Shown: positions 1-6,565 of the stretch, in pieces
How the letters are laid out: every line of letters begins with the position of its first letter
How positions within the stretch are numbered: position 1 is the stretch's first letter
Assembly: GCA_035570275.1 (NCBI GenBank)
Contig: DATMNI010000340.1
Coordinates: forward strand, 1 to 16,660
Length of the DNA: 16,660 bases
Origin: DATMNI01 sp035570275
Lineage (GTDB): Bacteria; Acidobacteriota; Terriglobia; Bryobacterales; Bryobacteraceae
Direction: 5' to 3'
Notes under the pieces: generated by a model
The model's database searches: none
What the model was told of the DNA's origin: nothing
The model's input: only the letters and a program-made list of their open reading frames with translations
Translations under genes and position numbers: made by a program

Positions 1-1842
1 GATCAATGGCTTGCCGCAAGCCAGCAGTTGATCGAAATTCGCCGGGCCAAGGGGCTGGCGGCAGCCGCGCAGCAGGTAGGAACGAGCGATGACAACCATG
101 TCACCGGCGCGATCCGCGAGCTGGTGGCTGAAATTGAGGGCGAGGAGCGGCTGTTGTTAAGCGAAGCGGAAGGTACGGCTACTTCGCGGGCGACCGCCAC
201 CAAAGTAATCGTCGTCCTGGCAAGTGGGATCACCCTTCTGATCCTGGGATTGGGCAGGAGGGCCATTTCCCGGGCGGAGAGACGCAACCGAATTGCGGAA
301 GAGGCCCTGGGCGTAGAGCGCGCCCGCCTGACCACGCTGTTGCAGGAAAAGTTGAGCCTGGCGCAACGCGCCGGCAGGGTGGGCGTGTTCGACTGGGACC
401 TGGCCACCGGGCGCACCGTGTGGACGAGGGAACTGGAGGAGATATTTGGTTTGGGCGAGGGCGAAGGCAACGCCGACGGCTGGACCAAGCAAGTGCATCC
501 GGAAGACCTTCCACGGATGGAGGCCCTGCTTGCCGAGTGGCTGAGTTCCGCCCGTAACGAGGCCAGTTGGGAGTGCCGCATTTTCCTGCCCGGCGGCCAA
601 CTGCGCTGGATTGACGCTCGTGCCCGCATGGTGCGCGACCCCGACGGCAAGCCGCTGCGCGTGATGGGCACGAATCTGGATGTGACCGAGCGTAAGCGGG
701 CGATGGAAGCAGAAGTCATTCGCCTGGCCGACATGGTGGAATCTTCCAATGACGCCATCATATGCAAGACGCCGGAGGGCATCATCACCAGTTGGAACCG
801 GGCAGCGGAGCGCATCTATGGCTTTACCAAGGAGGAAGCCCTTGGCCATTCGGTCGAGATGCTGATCCCGCCGGACCGCCACAATGAACTGCAGCGCATT
901 CTAGACCACATCAGACAGGGCGAGCATGTGAAGAATTTCGAGACCACGCGCTTGCGCAAAGATGGCCAGTGTGTGGTTCTGTCGCTGACCATCTCCCCCA
1001 TCCGGGATGGGAGAGGCGTGAACGTAGGCGCTTCCACGATCGCGCGCGATATCACAGAGAGCAAGGCGGCGGAGGCGGAAATCCAACGGCTTAACGACGA
1101 TCTCCGCAAGAACGCGAGCAATCTGGCCGCCTCCAACCAGGAACTGGAGGCTTTCAGCTATACGGTTTCTCACGACCTGCGGGCACCGCTGCGCTATCTG
1201 GGGGGATTCCTGGATTTATTGAAGAACCATCTGGGCGACAGCCTGGACGAAAAAGGACGCCACTACCTGGACGTGCTGACGGATTCGGCGGCGCAGATGG
1301 GCACGTTGATGGACGATCTGCTGCAGTTCGCGCGCATGGGCCGGGTGGAGATATCCGAGACCAAGGTCGGCCTGGCGGACATGGTCAAGGGGGTGCAGCG
1401 GGAACTGGCGGCGCATCTTACCCAACGCAAGATTGTCTGGGCGGTGGAACCACTGCCTGAAGTGGCGGGCGACCTGGCCATGCTCCGGCAGGTGCTGGTC
1501 AACCTGCTGGGGAACGCGATCAAGTACACCTGCACCAGGGCGGAAGCGGCGATTGAAATAGGTTGCCGGGAAGAGGGCGGGGAGTGGGTGGTTTTCGTGC
1601 GCGACAACGGCGTGGGGTTCGACATGCGTTATGCCCACAAGCTGTTCGGCGTATTTCAAAGGCTGCACAGTTCCCACGAATTCGAAGGCACAGGCATCGG
1701 CCTGGCAATCGTTCACCGCGTGATCGCCCGGCACGGGGGGCGAACCTGGGCCGAAGGCGTGGTGGGACAGGGCGCAACTTTCTATTTCTCGCTGCCAAGA
1801 ACGGCCGCCGAGGAGAGAGTGACACGGGCGCGGGCGGGTTGA
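1..1842 (+). CDS. Sensor histidine kinase, CHASE3-PAS-PAS-HisKA-HATPase (5' end outside window)
   Basis: This is an inner-membrane sensor kinase whose start lies upstream of the window; the frame is open from base 1. Residues here are numbered from the codon at base 1. Residues 1-60 resemble the C-terminal half of a CHASE3 extracytoplasmic sensor. A hydrophobic segment at about 67-87 is the last membrane pass. A coiled linker leads to a first PAS/PAC (about 121-235) and a second PAS/PAC (about 238-356). HisKA carries FSYTVSHDLRAPLR with the phospho-acceptor His391. The ATPase domain shows the N-box (LVNLLGNAIKYT, Asn505), G1 DNGVGF (Asp535) and G2 GTGIGL (from 563). The HisKA/ATPase pair is of the phytochrome-like kinase type that often works with Rcp1-like regulators, and such a regulator follows 56 bases downstream. 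All catalytic boxes look intact. The signal sensed cannot be told from the sequence. Confidence 0.93.
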   Translation, partial: DQWLAASQQLIEIRRAKGLAAAAQQVGTSDDNHVTGAIRELVAEIEGEERLLLSEAEGTATSRATATKVIVVLASGITLLILGLGRRAISRAERRNRIAEEALGVERARLTTLLQEKLSLAQRAGRVGVFDWDLATGRTVWTRELEEIFGLGEGEGNADGWTKQVHPEDLPRMEALLAEWLSSARNEASWECRIFLPGGQLRWIDARARMVRDPDGKPLRVMGTNLDVTERKRAMEAEVIRLADMVESSNDAIICKTPEGIITSWNRAAERIYGFTKEEALGHSVEMLIPPDRHNELQRILDHIRQGEHVKNFETTRLRKDGQCVVLSLTISPIRDGRGVNVGASTIARDITESKAAEAEIQRLNDDLRKNASNLAASNQELEAFSYTVSHDLRAPLRYLGGFLDLLKNHLGDSLDEKGRHYLDVLTDSAAQMGTLMDDLLQFARMGRVEISETKVGLADMVKGVQRELAAHLTQRKIVWAVEPLPEVAGDLAMLRQVLVNLLGNAIKYTCTRAEAAIEIGCREEGGEWVVFVRDNGVGFDMRYAHKLFGVFQRLHSSHEFEGTGIGLAIVHRVIARHGGRTWAEGVVGQGATFYFSLPRTAAEERVTRARAG

Positions 1843-1898
1843 GCGAATCATACCGAGGCAATCATACTGAGGCCATCAGGCGATCGAGAGGAACACGC

Positions 1899-2366
1899 AT
1901 GATATTTCCGACCAAGGTGAAAGACGTCCTGCTGGCGGAAGACAACGCTAACGACGTGGAGTTGACCCTGACGGCGCTCCAGAAACACAATCTTGCCAAT
2001 CGCGTCACGGTGGTTCGGGACGGGGCGGCGGCGTTGGACTACCTGTATCGGGAGGGGGAGTTCGCCCAGAGGGAAGCAGGCAATCCGGCGGCGATCCTGC
2101 TGGATCTCAAGATGCCCAAGGTGGATGGACTGGAGGTGCTGCGCCGCGTGAAAACCGACGCCAAACTCAAGACCATTCCCATCGTCATCCTGACCTCTTC
2201 GCGGGAAGACCGCGATCTGGTGGAAGGCTACCGGCTGGGCGTGAACGCCTATGTGGTCAAGCCGGTCCACTTCGATGAGTTCGTGGAAGCAGTAAGCTGC
2301 CTGGGACTGTTCTGGGCGCTGATCAACGAACCGCTGCCTGACTACGCCGTCGCGCCGGCGCGATAG
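1899..2366 (+). CDS. Single-domain response regulator (CheY/Rcp1-like)
   Basis: A 155-residue protein made of one receiver domain and a short tail, with no DNA-binding or enzymatic output. The acidic pocket is Glu14/Asp15, the phospho-acceptor is Asp69 in AILLDLKMPK, and the switch residues are Thr99 (VILTSS) and Lys121 (VVKP). The loop between helix 2 and strand 3 (YLYREGEFAQREAGNPA) is typical of Rcp1-type regulators that accept phosphate from phytochrome-like kinases. The ATG at 1899 is chosen because GAGAGG (1886-1891) precedes it at good spacing and because the domain begins just after it, although the reading frame is open further upstream. Position and family type point to the preceding kinase as its partner. 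It would pass phosphate onward or control a protein by binding; the target is not visible. Confidence 0.92.
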   Translation: MIFPTKVKDVLLAEDNANDVELTLTALQKHNLANRVTVVRDGAAALDYLYREGEFAQREAGNPAAILLDLKMPKVDGLEVLRRVKTDAKLKTIPIVILTSSREDRDLVEGYRLGVNAYVVKPVHFDEFVEAVSCLGLFWALINEPLPDYAVAPAR

Positions 2367-2371
2367 AAGGA

Positions 2372-2387
2372 GCCCCCCAGCGGGGGC
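2372..2387. other. Short GC hairpin just after the response regulator
   Basis: GCCCCC, loop CAGC, GGGGGC begins five bases after the stop codon. It is a 6-bp stem without a following T-run. It could weakly stabilise the mRNA 3' end or help terminate; a functional terminator is not shown. Confidence 0.35.
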
Positions 2388-2522
2388 AGGGCCGGCGCAC
2401 CCGCGCGCACCATCGAACGCCGATGCGCCACCGGCTCCATGCACCGAAACCCTTTTCCCAGATCGTCCGGGCAACAGGAAGCCCCGCAAAATCGACATGC
2501 GAATACCAAGGTTTTAAGACCT

Positions 2523-2538
2523 GATAATACTGTAGAAT
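2523..2538 (+). promoter_or_regulatory. Possible promoter region before the hybrid kinase
   Basis: The 212-base gap before the hybrid kinase turns AT-richer here and holds two -10-like hexamers, GATAAT (2523-2528) and TAGAAT (2533-2538), about 40-55 bases before the start codon. No convincing -35 hexamer is seen at standard spacing, so this is only a weak candidate. It would make the hybrid kinase a separate transcript from the kinase/regulator pair. Confidence 0.25.
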
Positions 2539-2578
2539 AGAGTCACAGGATTTTAACGGAAAGGGCCCAATAGCGACT

Positions 2579-4177
2579 ATGAACGCAAAAGTCCGGATTC
2601 TGAACCTGGAGGACAACGTCACCGATTCCGAGCTGATCCGGTTCTGGCTGGAGGCGGCGGGCATGGAGTGCGAGTTCCTGCGTGTGGAGACGGAGGCGGA
2701 CTACCTGCGGGCCCTGGAGCAGGAGGGGGTTGATGTCATCGTTGCCGACATTGCGCTTCCGTCCTATGATGGCGCGCGGGCATTGGAACAGGCGCGGCAG
2801 CGCCGGCCGGAAGTTCCTTTCATCTTTTTCTCCGGCACGCTCGGCGAGGAGGCGGCGATCGAAAGCCTGAAGAAGGGCGCCACCGATTATGTGCTGAAAC
2901 AGCGCCCGGCGCGGTTGGTCCCGGCCGTGCAGCGCGCGCTCCAGGAAGCCGAAAAGCAACGGCAGCGGCAGCGCGCCGAGGAACGTCTGCAGCATGCGCA
3001 AAAATGGGAAAGCATCGGTATTCTGGCAGGCGGCGTGGCGCACGATTTCAACAATCTGCTGGCCGTGATCGTGGGAACCGCCAGCGCCGCCCTGGCCGCG
3101 TGCCCGGGCTGCGAACAATTTCAGACCATCCTCTCGGCGTCGGAGCGGGCCGCCAACCTGACCAAGCAGTTGCTGCAATATGCCGGCATGGGCCAGCTTG
3201 TCATCAAGACCGTAGATCTGACGGAACTGGTGTCGAAATCGACGGAGCTTTTCTCGGCTTTCGTTCCCAAGAGAGTAAGCCTCAGCTTCAACCTATCGAA
3301 GGACCTGCCCTGTATCGACGCGGACTCCAGCCGGATTGAGCAGATCCTGATGAATCTGGTGAGCAATGCCGGGGAAGCGATGCCACCCAACCGCGATGGG
3401 TTGATAGAAGTAACCACCAGCAGTTGCGAGGTCACGCCGGAAATGGCCCGGCGGCGCTCCAAGGCGTACGAAGTCGCCGCCGGCGCTTTTGTATGCCTGG
3501 AAGTGCGGGACAACGGCGCCGGCATGAACGAAACCGCGAGCTCGCGCGTCTTCGATCCGTTCTTTTCCACCAAGTTCACCGGGCGCGGCCTAGGCCTGGC
3601 CGCGGTCTACGGAATCGTTCGCACCAGCAAAGGCTTCATCGACGTCCACAGTTCGCCCACCGACGGCACCACCTTTCGGGTGTTCTTTCCGGCCTCCCAG
3701 AAAAAGCGTTCGACGGAGCCTTTGGCGCGTTTATCGCGGCCGCAGAGCGCCGCGCGCCGGGAGCCCGCCGGGCCCGCCACCATTCTGGTGGTTGACGATG
3801 AGGAGATGGTGCGCAACCTGGTGTGCATGACCCTGAGGCGGCACGGATATCAGGTACTGGATGCCAAGGACGGCAAGGATGCGCTCCAGGTGCTGGCCGG
3901 CTCCGCGGCGCTGCCATCTTTAATTCTTGTCGACCTGGCAATGCCAGGCATGGGCGGGGCTGAACTGGTGCCGATTCTGGAAACGCAGTTTCCGGGTCCG
4001 AAGATCATTGTTACCAGCGGCTACCCCGAGGAAGAGGCCCAACTGGGCTTCCGGTCCGGGTCGGTGGCCGGTTTTCTGCAAAAGCCATACTCCCTGGAGA
4101 AGCTGGCACAGAAGATCGCGGGGACGCTCGGCGGCAGTTCCACGTCCCACAGTCGAGTCTTTCCCGGAACCGCGTAG
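2579..4177 (+). CDS. Hybrid histidine kinase, REC-HisKA-HATPase-REC
   Basis: A soluble 532-residue hybrid kinase with no membrane segment. Domain order: receiver 1 (about 5-118; acidic Glu11/Asp12, phospho-acceptor Asp57 in VIVADIALPSYDG), HisKA with GGVAHDFNNLLAV and His155, ATPase with N-box NLVSNAGEA (Asn259/Asn263), G1 DNGAGM and G2 GRGLGLA, then receiver 2 (about 400-515; Asp406/Asp407, phospho-acceptor Asp452 in LVDLAMPGMGG). The HDFNN H-box is the NtrB/hybrid-kinase subtype. The N-terminal receiver probably gates the kinase and the C-terminal one takes or drains phosphate. GGAAAGGG (2558-2565) lies 13 bases before the ATG, somewhat far, but the receiver begins directly at this Met. Its neighbour is a separate kinase/regulator pair, so cross-talk is plausible. 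There is no DNA-binding domain, so its output partner lies elsewhere. Confidence 0.93.
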   Translation: MNAKVRILNLEDNVTDSELIRFWLEAAGMECEFLRVETEADYLRALEQEGVDVIVADIALPSYDGARALEQARQRRPEVPFIFFSGTLGEEAAIESLKKGATDYVLKQRPARLVPAVQRALQEAEKQRQRQRAEERLQHAQKWESIGILAGGVAHDFNNLLAVIVGTASAALAACPGCEQFQTILSASERAANLTKQLLQYAGMGQLVIKTVDLTELVSKSTELFSAFVPKRVSLSFNLSKDLPCIDADSSRIEQILMNLVSNAGEAMPPNRDGLIEVTTSSCEVTPEMARRRSKAYEVAAGAFVCLEVRDNGAGMNETASSRVFDPFFSTKFTGRGLGLAAVYGIVRTSKGFIDVHSSPTDGTTFRVFFPASQKKRSTEPLARLSRPQSAARREPAGPATILVVDDEEMVRNLVCMTLRRHGYQVLDAKDGKDALQVLAGSAALPSLILVDLAMPGMGGAELVPILETQFPGPKIIVTSGYPEEEAQLGFRSGSVAGFLQKPYSLEKLAQKIAGTLGGSSTSHSRVFPGTA

Positions 4178-4350
4178 GGCGTTCGGTGAATACGGGGGAT
4201 GGGAATCGGGAACAGGGCGGGCATGGGAACAGGGCGCGAAGATTTTGGCGCGGCTCGCGGCAGGCGGATTCACAATCCGCCGGACCCAGGGTGCCCCTGG
4301 CAACCTGCCCCACATAGGGTGGCTCGGCCTAAGGCCGAGTCAACAATAAA

Positions 4351-4444
4351 CTGGTTGACCGGCCAATCCTTGACCGCTTAGTCGTCGAACAAGATTGGAA
4401 TCAATAAGTTAATGGCGCGTTCAAAGATTGGACCGGTCAACCAG
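4351..4444. repeat. Long imperfect inverted repeat A
   Basis: CTGGTTGACCGGCCAATC (4351-4368) pairs with GATTGGACCGGTCAACCAG (4426-4444): 18 base pairs with one bulged A, enclosing 57 bases. The loop carries an additional GATTGG (4393-4398) and TTGACCG. It ends exactly where inverted repeat B begins, and all four arms share the core ACCGG(C)CAATC. Confidence 0.8.
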
Positions 4445-4523
4445 CTTTTCAACCGGCCAATCGACTCATTCGAGATCACTTACGCCCGATCTCTCATTTC
4501 GATCCCGATTGGCCGGTTAAAAG
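4445..4523. repeat. Long imperfect inverted repeat B
   Basis: CTTTTCAACCGGCCAATC (4445-4462) pairs with GATTGGCCGGTTAAAAG (4507-4523): 17 base pairs with one bulged C, enclosing 44 bases. It directly abuts repeat A with no spacer and shares its core. Together they could fold as two adjacent hairpins in DNA or RNA, or mark the ends of small palindromic elements. Confidence 0.8.
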
Positions 4524-4641
4524 AAGGACAATTTGCGTCTGGCGTAACGGGAATCGCTTGGATCGTGGGATTCAAAAAACGCAAGATTTCACGCAAAGCC
4601 GCCAAGCCGCCAAGAAAAAGCCGCAAAGAAGACTACGAAGA

Positions 4642-4776
4642 TTACTCAGGGAGTCCGTTAGCGATGCGCGTAATGCCGTCCTTGATCAGCGCCACATTGA
4701 AGTTGATAAGCAAGCCCAAACGCTTGTTGGCTAGCCGCAGATGGGTGAGAAGCTGCTTCTTGTGCACCGGGAATCG
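4642..4776 (-). pseudogene. 3' remnant of a GxxExxY-family gene
   Basis: On the - strand, the 44 codons before a stop at 4642-4644 read as the C-terminus of a GxxExxY protein (PD-(D/E)XK nuclease-like small family): the segment PVHKKQLLTHLRLANKRLG followed by LLINFNVALIKDGITRI. The conserved LLINFNV core and the preceding PVH..QLL.(H/Y)LRL pattern are clear. The N-terminal two thirds, including the GxxExxY motif, are absent; upstream of about 4790 the DNA belongs to the neighbouring membrane-protein gene. The GCAAAG/GCCAAG-rich tract at 4592-4629 lies on its 3' side; from memory similar tracts often follow such genes. It is a fragment and not expected to be functional. Confidence 0.75.
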
Positions 4777-5573
4777 ATCAATCGACGGACGGCAGCCGCA
4801 TCCGAAGTGCGGCAGCTTACAACCGAGAGCCCCTGGAAAATGTTGGGCACAACCGACGATGCCGCCGCGCCCACCACCGTGCCCGCAACTCCCAAAGCGG
4901 CCACCGGTTTCCATACTTTAAGCCCGTTGAAGAGCGCAAACAACGCACCCACGAGAACGCCGGCGAACAGCCCAAACTGCACCGCGAACCGAAGCGGCGG
5001 GCGATCGGGATGAGTCGGAAGATTCGCCGGATCGATCAATGCCGCGGCCTTCCCATCCACAAAAGCATCGGCAATGCGTTGGGCGGTACGCTGCGCTTGT
5101 GCCGCATCCGGCGCGGTCACGCGGACTCGGCGCGGTCCGTCCTTGCGGTCCGACCAGATCAGGATGCTGTTCCGCAGCCGTAAGGCCAAGTCCTCCATGG
5201 GAACGCGGGCGCGATCCTTTTCGTATAAATTCTCCCGCAGGATCAGGCGCGTCAGGCTGGCTCTGCTCAAAATCGTGGCGGTTTCCGCATTCAGTGGAGT
5301 CTTATCCGGCTGGATGACGGCCTCGGATCGGTATTGATCGGGCATAGGCCGCGAAAATGTCACGCCCGCAAGCACGGCGGCCACTGCGGCGGCTGCGGCG
5401 GCTTTCCACCAACTACCTGATTTCATCTGCATTTTCATGGCACCTCCTAGAACGTCGAACCATGTGCGCCACGTGGGCGGAACCTCATCGAGCAAGGCGT
5501 CGAACTCGGTTTCATAGCGATTTCGCCAGGATTTCGGATACAGCCGAATCAGACTTTTCAGGACTCGTCTCAT
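4731..5573 (-). CDS. PadR-coupled Wzz-like membrane protein, C-terminus probably truncated
   Basis: A 280-residue membrane protein. The start is LYPKSWRNRYETEFDALL-type (residues 11-28), an N-terminal signature I associate with membrane proteins encoded next to PadR regulators in Acidobacteriota. Transmembrane segments lie at about 57-74, 195-216 and 223-241. Between the first two is an extracytoplasmic Wzz/GNVR-like domain (PDQYRSEAVI at 78-87, then helical). After the third segment, PNIFQGLSVV (243-252) looks like the start of a second Wzz-like copy, but the reading frame then runs into the out-of-frame GxxExxY remnant. About the last 15 residues are encoded by that foreign DNA. The ATG overlaps the PadR stop (ATGA), so the two are translationally coupled. 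The function is unknown. It may be a regulated envelope protein, and whether the shortened form works is uncertain. Confidence 0.75.
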   Translation of the reverse strand: MRRVLKSLIRLYPKSWRNRYETEFDALLDEVPPTWRTWFDVLGGAMKMQMKSGSWWKAAAAAAVAAVLAGVTFSRPMPDQYRSEAVIQPDKTPLNAETATILSRASLTRLILRENLYEKDRARVPMEDLALRLRNSILIWSDRKDGPRRVRVTAPDAAQAQRTAQRIADAFVDGKAAALIDPANLPTHPDRPPLRFAVQFGLFAGVLVGALFALFNGLKVWKPVAALGVAGTVVGAAASSVVPNIFQGLSVVSCRTSDAAAVRRLIDSRCTRSSFSPICG

Positions 5574-5890
5574 GCGTGCCTAAGCCTCTTTGAGGCCGTC
5601 TTAAGGACGTTATTGAGCGTGGCTAGCTCGTTTTCCAGCGATTTTCGACCCAGCGCAGTCAGTGTATAGGGCTGTCGCCGGTCCTCCGACGCCACCGGCG
5701 CGATCCACCCACTTTCCTCAAGCCTCGTGATCGCTCCATACAGCGTTCCGGGCCCCAGCTTAATGGACGAAAACCGCTCAATGTCCTCCATCATCGCGTA
5801 GCCGTGTTTATCGCCTTCGGCCAGGCTGGCCAAGACCAGCAGGGCAGGGTCATTATTACGCGTCACGTAATACAGAGTACTCGATCGCAT
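5570..5890 (-). CDS. PadR-family transcriptional regulator
   Basis: A 106-residue winged-helix regulator of the small PadR subfamily. Diagnostic are DPALLVLASLAEGDKHGYAM near the start, LGPGTLYGAITRLEESGWI (recognition helix and wing), and the basic C-terminal dimerisation helix LENELATLNNVLKTASKRL. The ATG at 5890 is preferred; an in-frame TTG at 5902 would add four residues. Its stop overlaps the start of the downstream membrane protein by ATGA, so it very probably controls that gene and itself. PadR proteins are usually repressors released by small ligands or by phenolic or drug-like stress. An inverted repeat, TATTACG-N5-CGTAATA (5854-5872), lies inside its own first codons and could be an operator. 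Confidence 0.9.
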   Translation of the reverse strand: MRSSTLYYVTRNNDPALLVLASLAEGDKHGYAMMEDIERFSSIKLGPGTLYGAITRLEESGWIAPVASEDRRQPYTLTALGRKSLENELATLNNVLKTASKRLRHA

Positions 5891-6281
5891 GATCAATTGC
5901 AATGCCCTGCAAGAGAAACGTCTGCATTTGTGCTGGACGGTGTGGCGATGGACTTCCAGGCGTTACTGCTCCGGGCACGCCTCCCCCGCAGTCGCCTGCA
6001 CTCACGAAATCGGTTCCGCTGGAGAGGCCGCTTCTTGGTGACTATTAAATTAACTAAGTTTGAGCCCTGCTTTCAAGCATTTCCAGATCTCCAACCCCGA
6101 AATCGACTCCCCGCCGTGCTACACCAGGATCAGGAGCCGCTTTGCATCGGACAATCCCCCGAATGTTCACCCCTTATTACACTCACCTGCCCGGACCGAG
6201 ATCGCCGCTGCCCTCCCAACTCCAGGGGCCCAAAATTCACAAACGGCCTCAGTTCCCTAACCCACCAGCTCCCAGGATCCC

Positions 6282-6443
6282 AATTGGCTTCGTTTCGCCC
6301 CGCTCAAGCGGTGACCACGCCCTCGGTCCCTGGTCCCATCCCCCGACCGCCAGATTGGCTTCGTTTCGCAATCCTGCTCAACCGTCGAGCCACGCCTCCT
6401 GCCTCGGTCCCATCCCCCGACCGCCAAATTGGCTTCGTTTCGC
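6282..6443. repeat. Three spaced copies of a 71-74-base repeat
   Basis: The core AATTGGCTTCGTTTCGC (second copy GATTGGCTTCGTTTCGC) occurs at 6282-6298, 6353-6369 and 6427-6443, at steps of 71 and 74 bases. Copies two and three also share the preceding block CCCATCCCCCGACCGCCA and a CCTCGGTCCC further upstream. Read on the - strand the core is GCGAAACGAAGCCAAT. This is a degenerate tandem array and not a CRISPR: there are no uniform spacers and the copies decay at their edges. Confidence 0.85.
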
Positions 6444-6452
6444 ATATTCCGT

Positions 6453-6530
6453 CCGTACGGCCCCAGCCCCAGGCCCCGGCCCCCAGCCCCTGGCCCCAGC
6501 CCCCATCCGCCGGCCCCCAGACCCGCCTGT
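6453..6530. repeat. C-rich low-complexity tract (G-quadruplex potential on - strand)
   Basis: A run of CCCCAG/GGCCCC-type words with almost no A or T, many containing four or five consecutive C. The - strand has well over four G-runs of three or more with short spacers, enough for G-quadruplex formation. It lies 35 bases or more before the start of the next gene. Confidence 0.7.
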
Positions 6531-6565
6531 GATACGCTAATCGGAAACCGGAGTTCGAGTTTGAT

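Larger units (their letters stand above)
4178..4641. other. Gene-free repeat-rich stretch
   Basis: No credible gene is seen on either strand in these roughly 460 bases. It holds a GGGAACAGGGCG-type short duplication (4199-4238), a perfect hairpin GGCGGATT-CAC-AATCCGCC (4263-4281), another hairpin CTCGGCC-TAA-GGCCGAG (4323-4339), two long imperfect hairpins (4351-4523), and a GCAAAG/GCCAAG-rich tract (4592-4629) on the 3' side of a GxxExxY remnant. The part from about 4340 is visibly less GC-rich than the flanking genes. It looks like debris of mobile or repetitive DNA. Confidence 0.7.
5891..6565. other. Gene-free divergent intergenic region
   Basis: These 675 bases separate the leftward padR gene from the rightward gamma-glutamyltransferase gene. 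No protein with recognisable features is seen on either strand. The left half (5891-6250) has no clear structure apart from a short AT-rich patch at about 6043-6060 that could belong to a leftward promoter. The right half is repeat DNA (6282-6443) followed by a C-rich tract (6453-6530). Confidence 0.65.

Noticed and set aside
4412..4921. 169-codon open frame on the + strand
   Set aside because: It translates inverted repeats and the antisense of the GxxExxY remnant and membrane-protein gene; composition is low quality and no family pattern appears.
6282..6443. Possible CRISPR array
   Set aside because: Only three copies, and the intervals share sequence with each other instead of being unique spacers; no cas genes nearby.
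5804..6532. 242-codon open frame on the + strand across the padR start and the repeat region
   Set aside because: It runs antisense through padR and then through Pro/Arg-rich repeat translation; no ribosome site and no recognisable fold.
6549..6562. GGAGTTCGAGTTTG as a possible tRNA T-arm
   Set aside because: No acceptor, D or anticodon arm can be built around it; it lies in the leader of the transferase gene.
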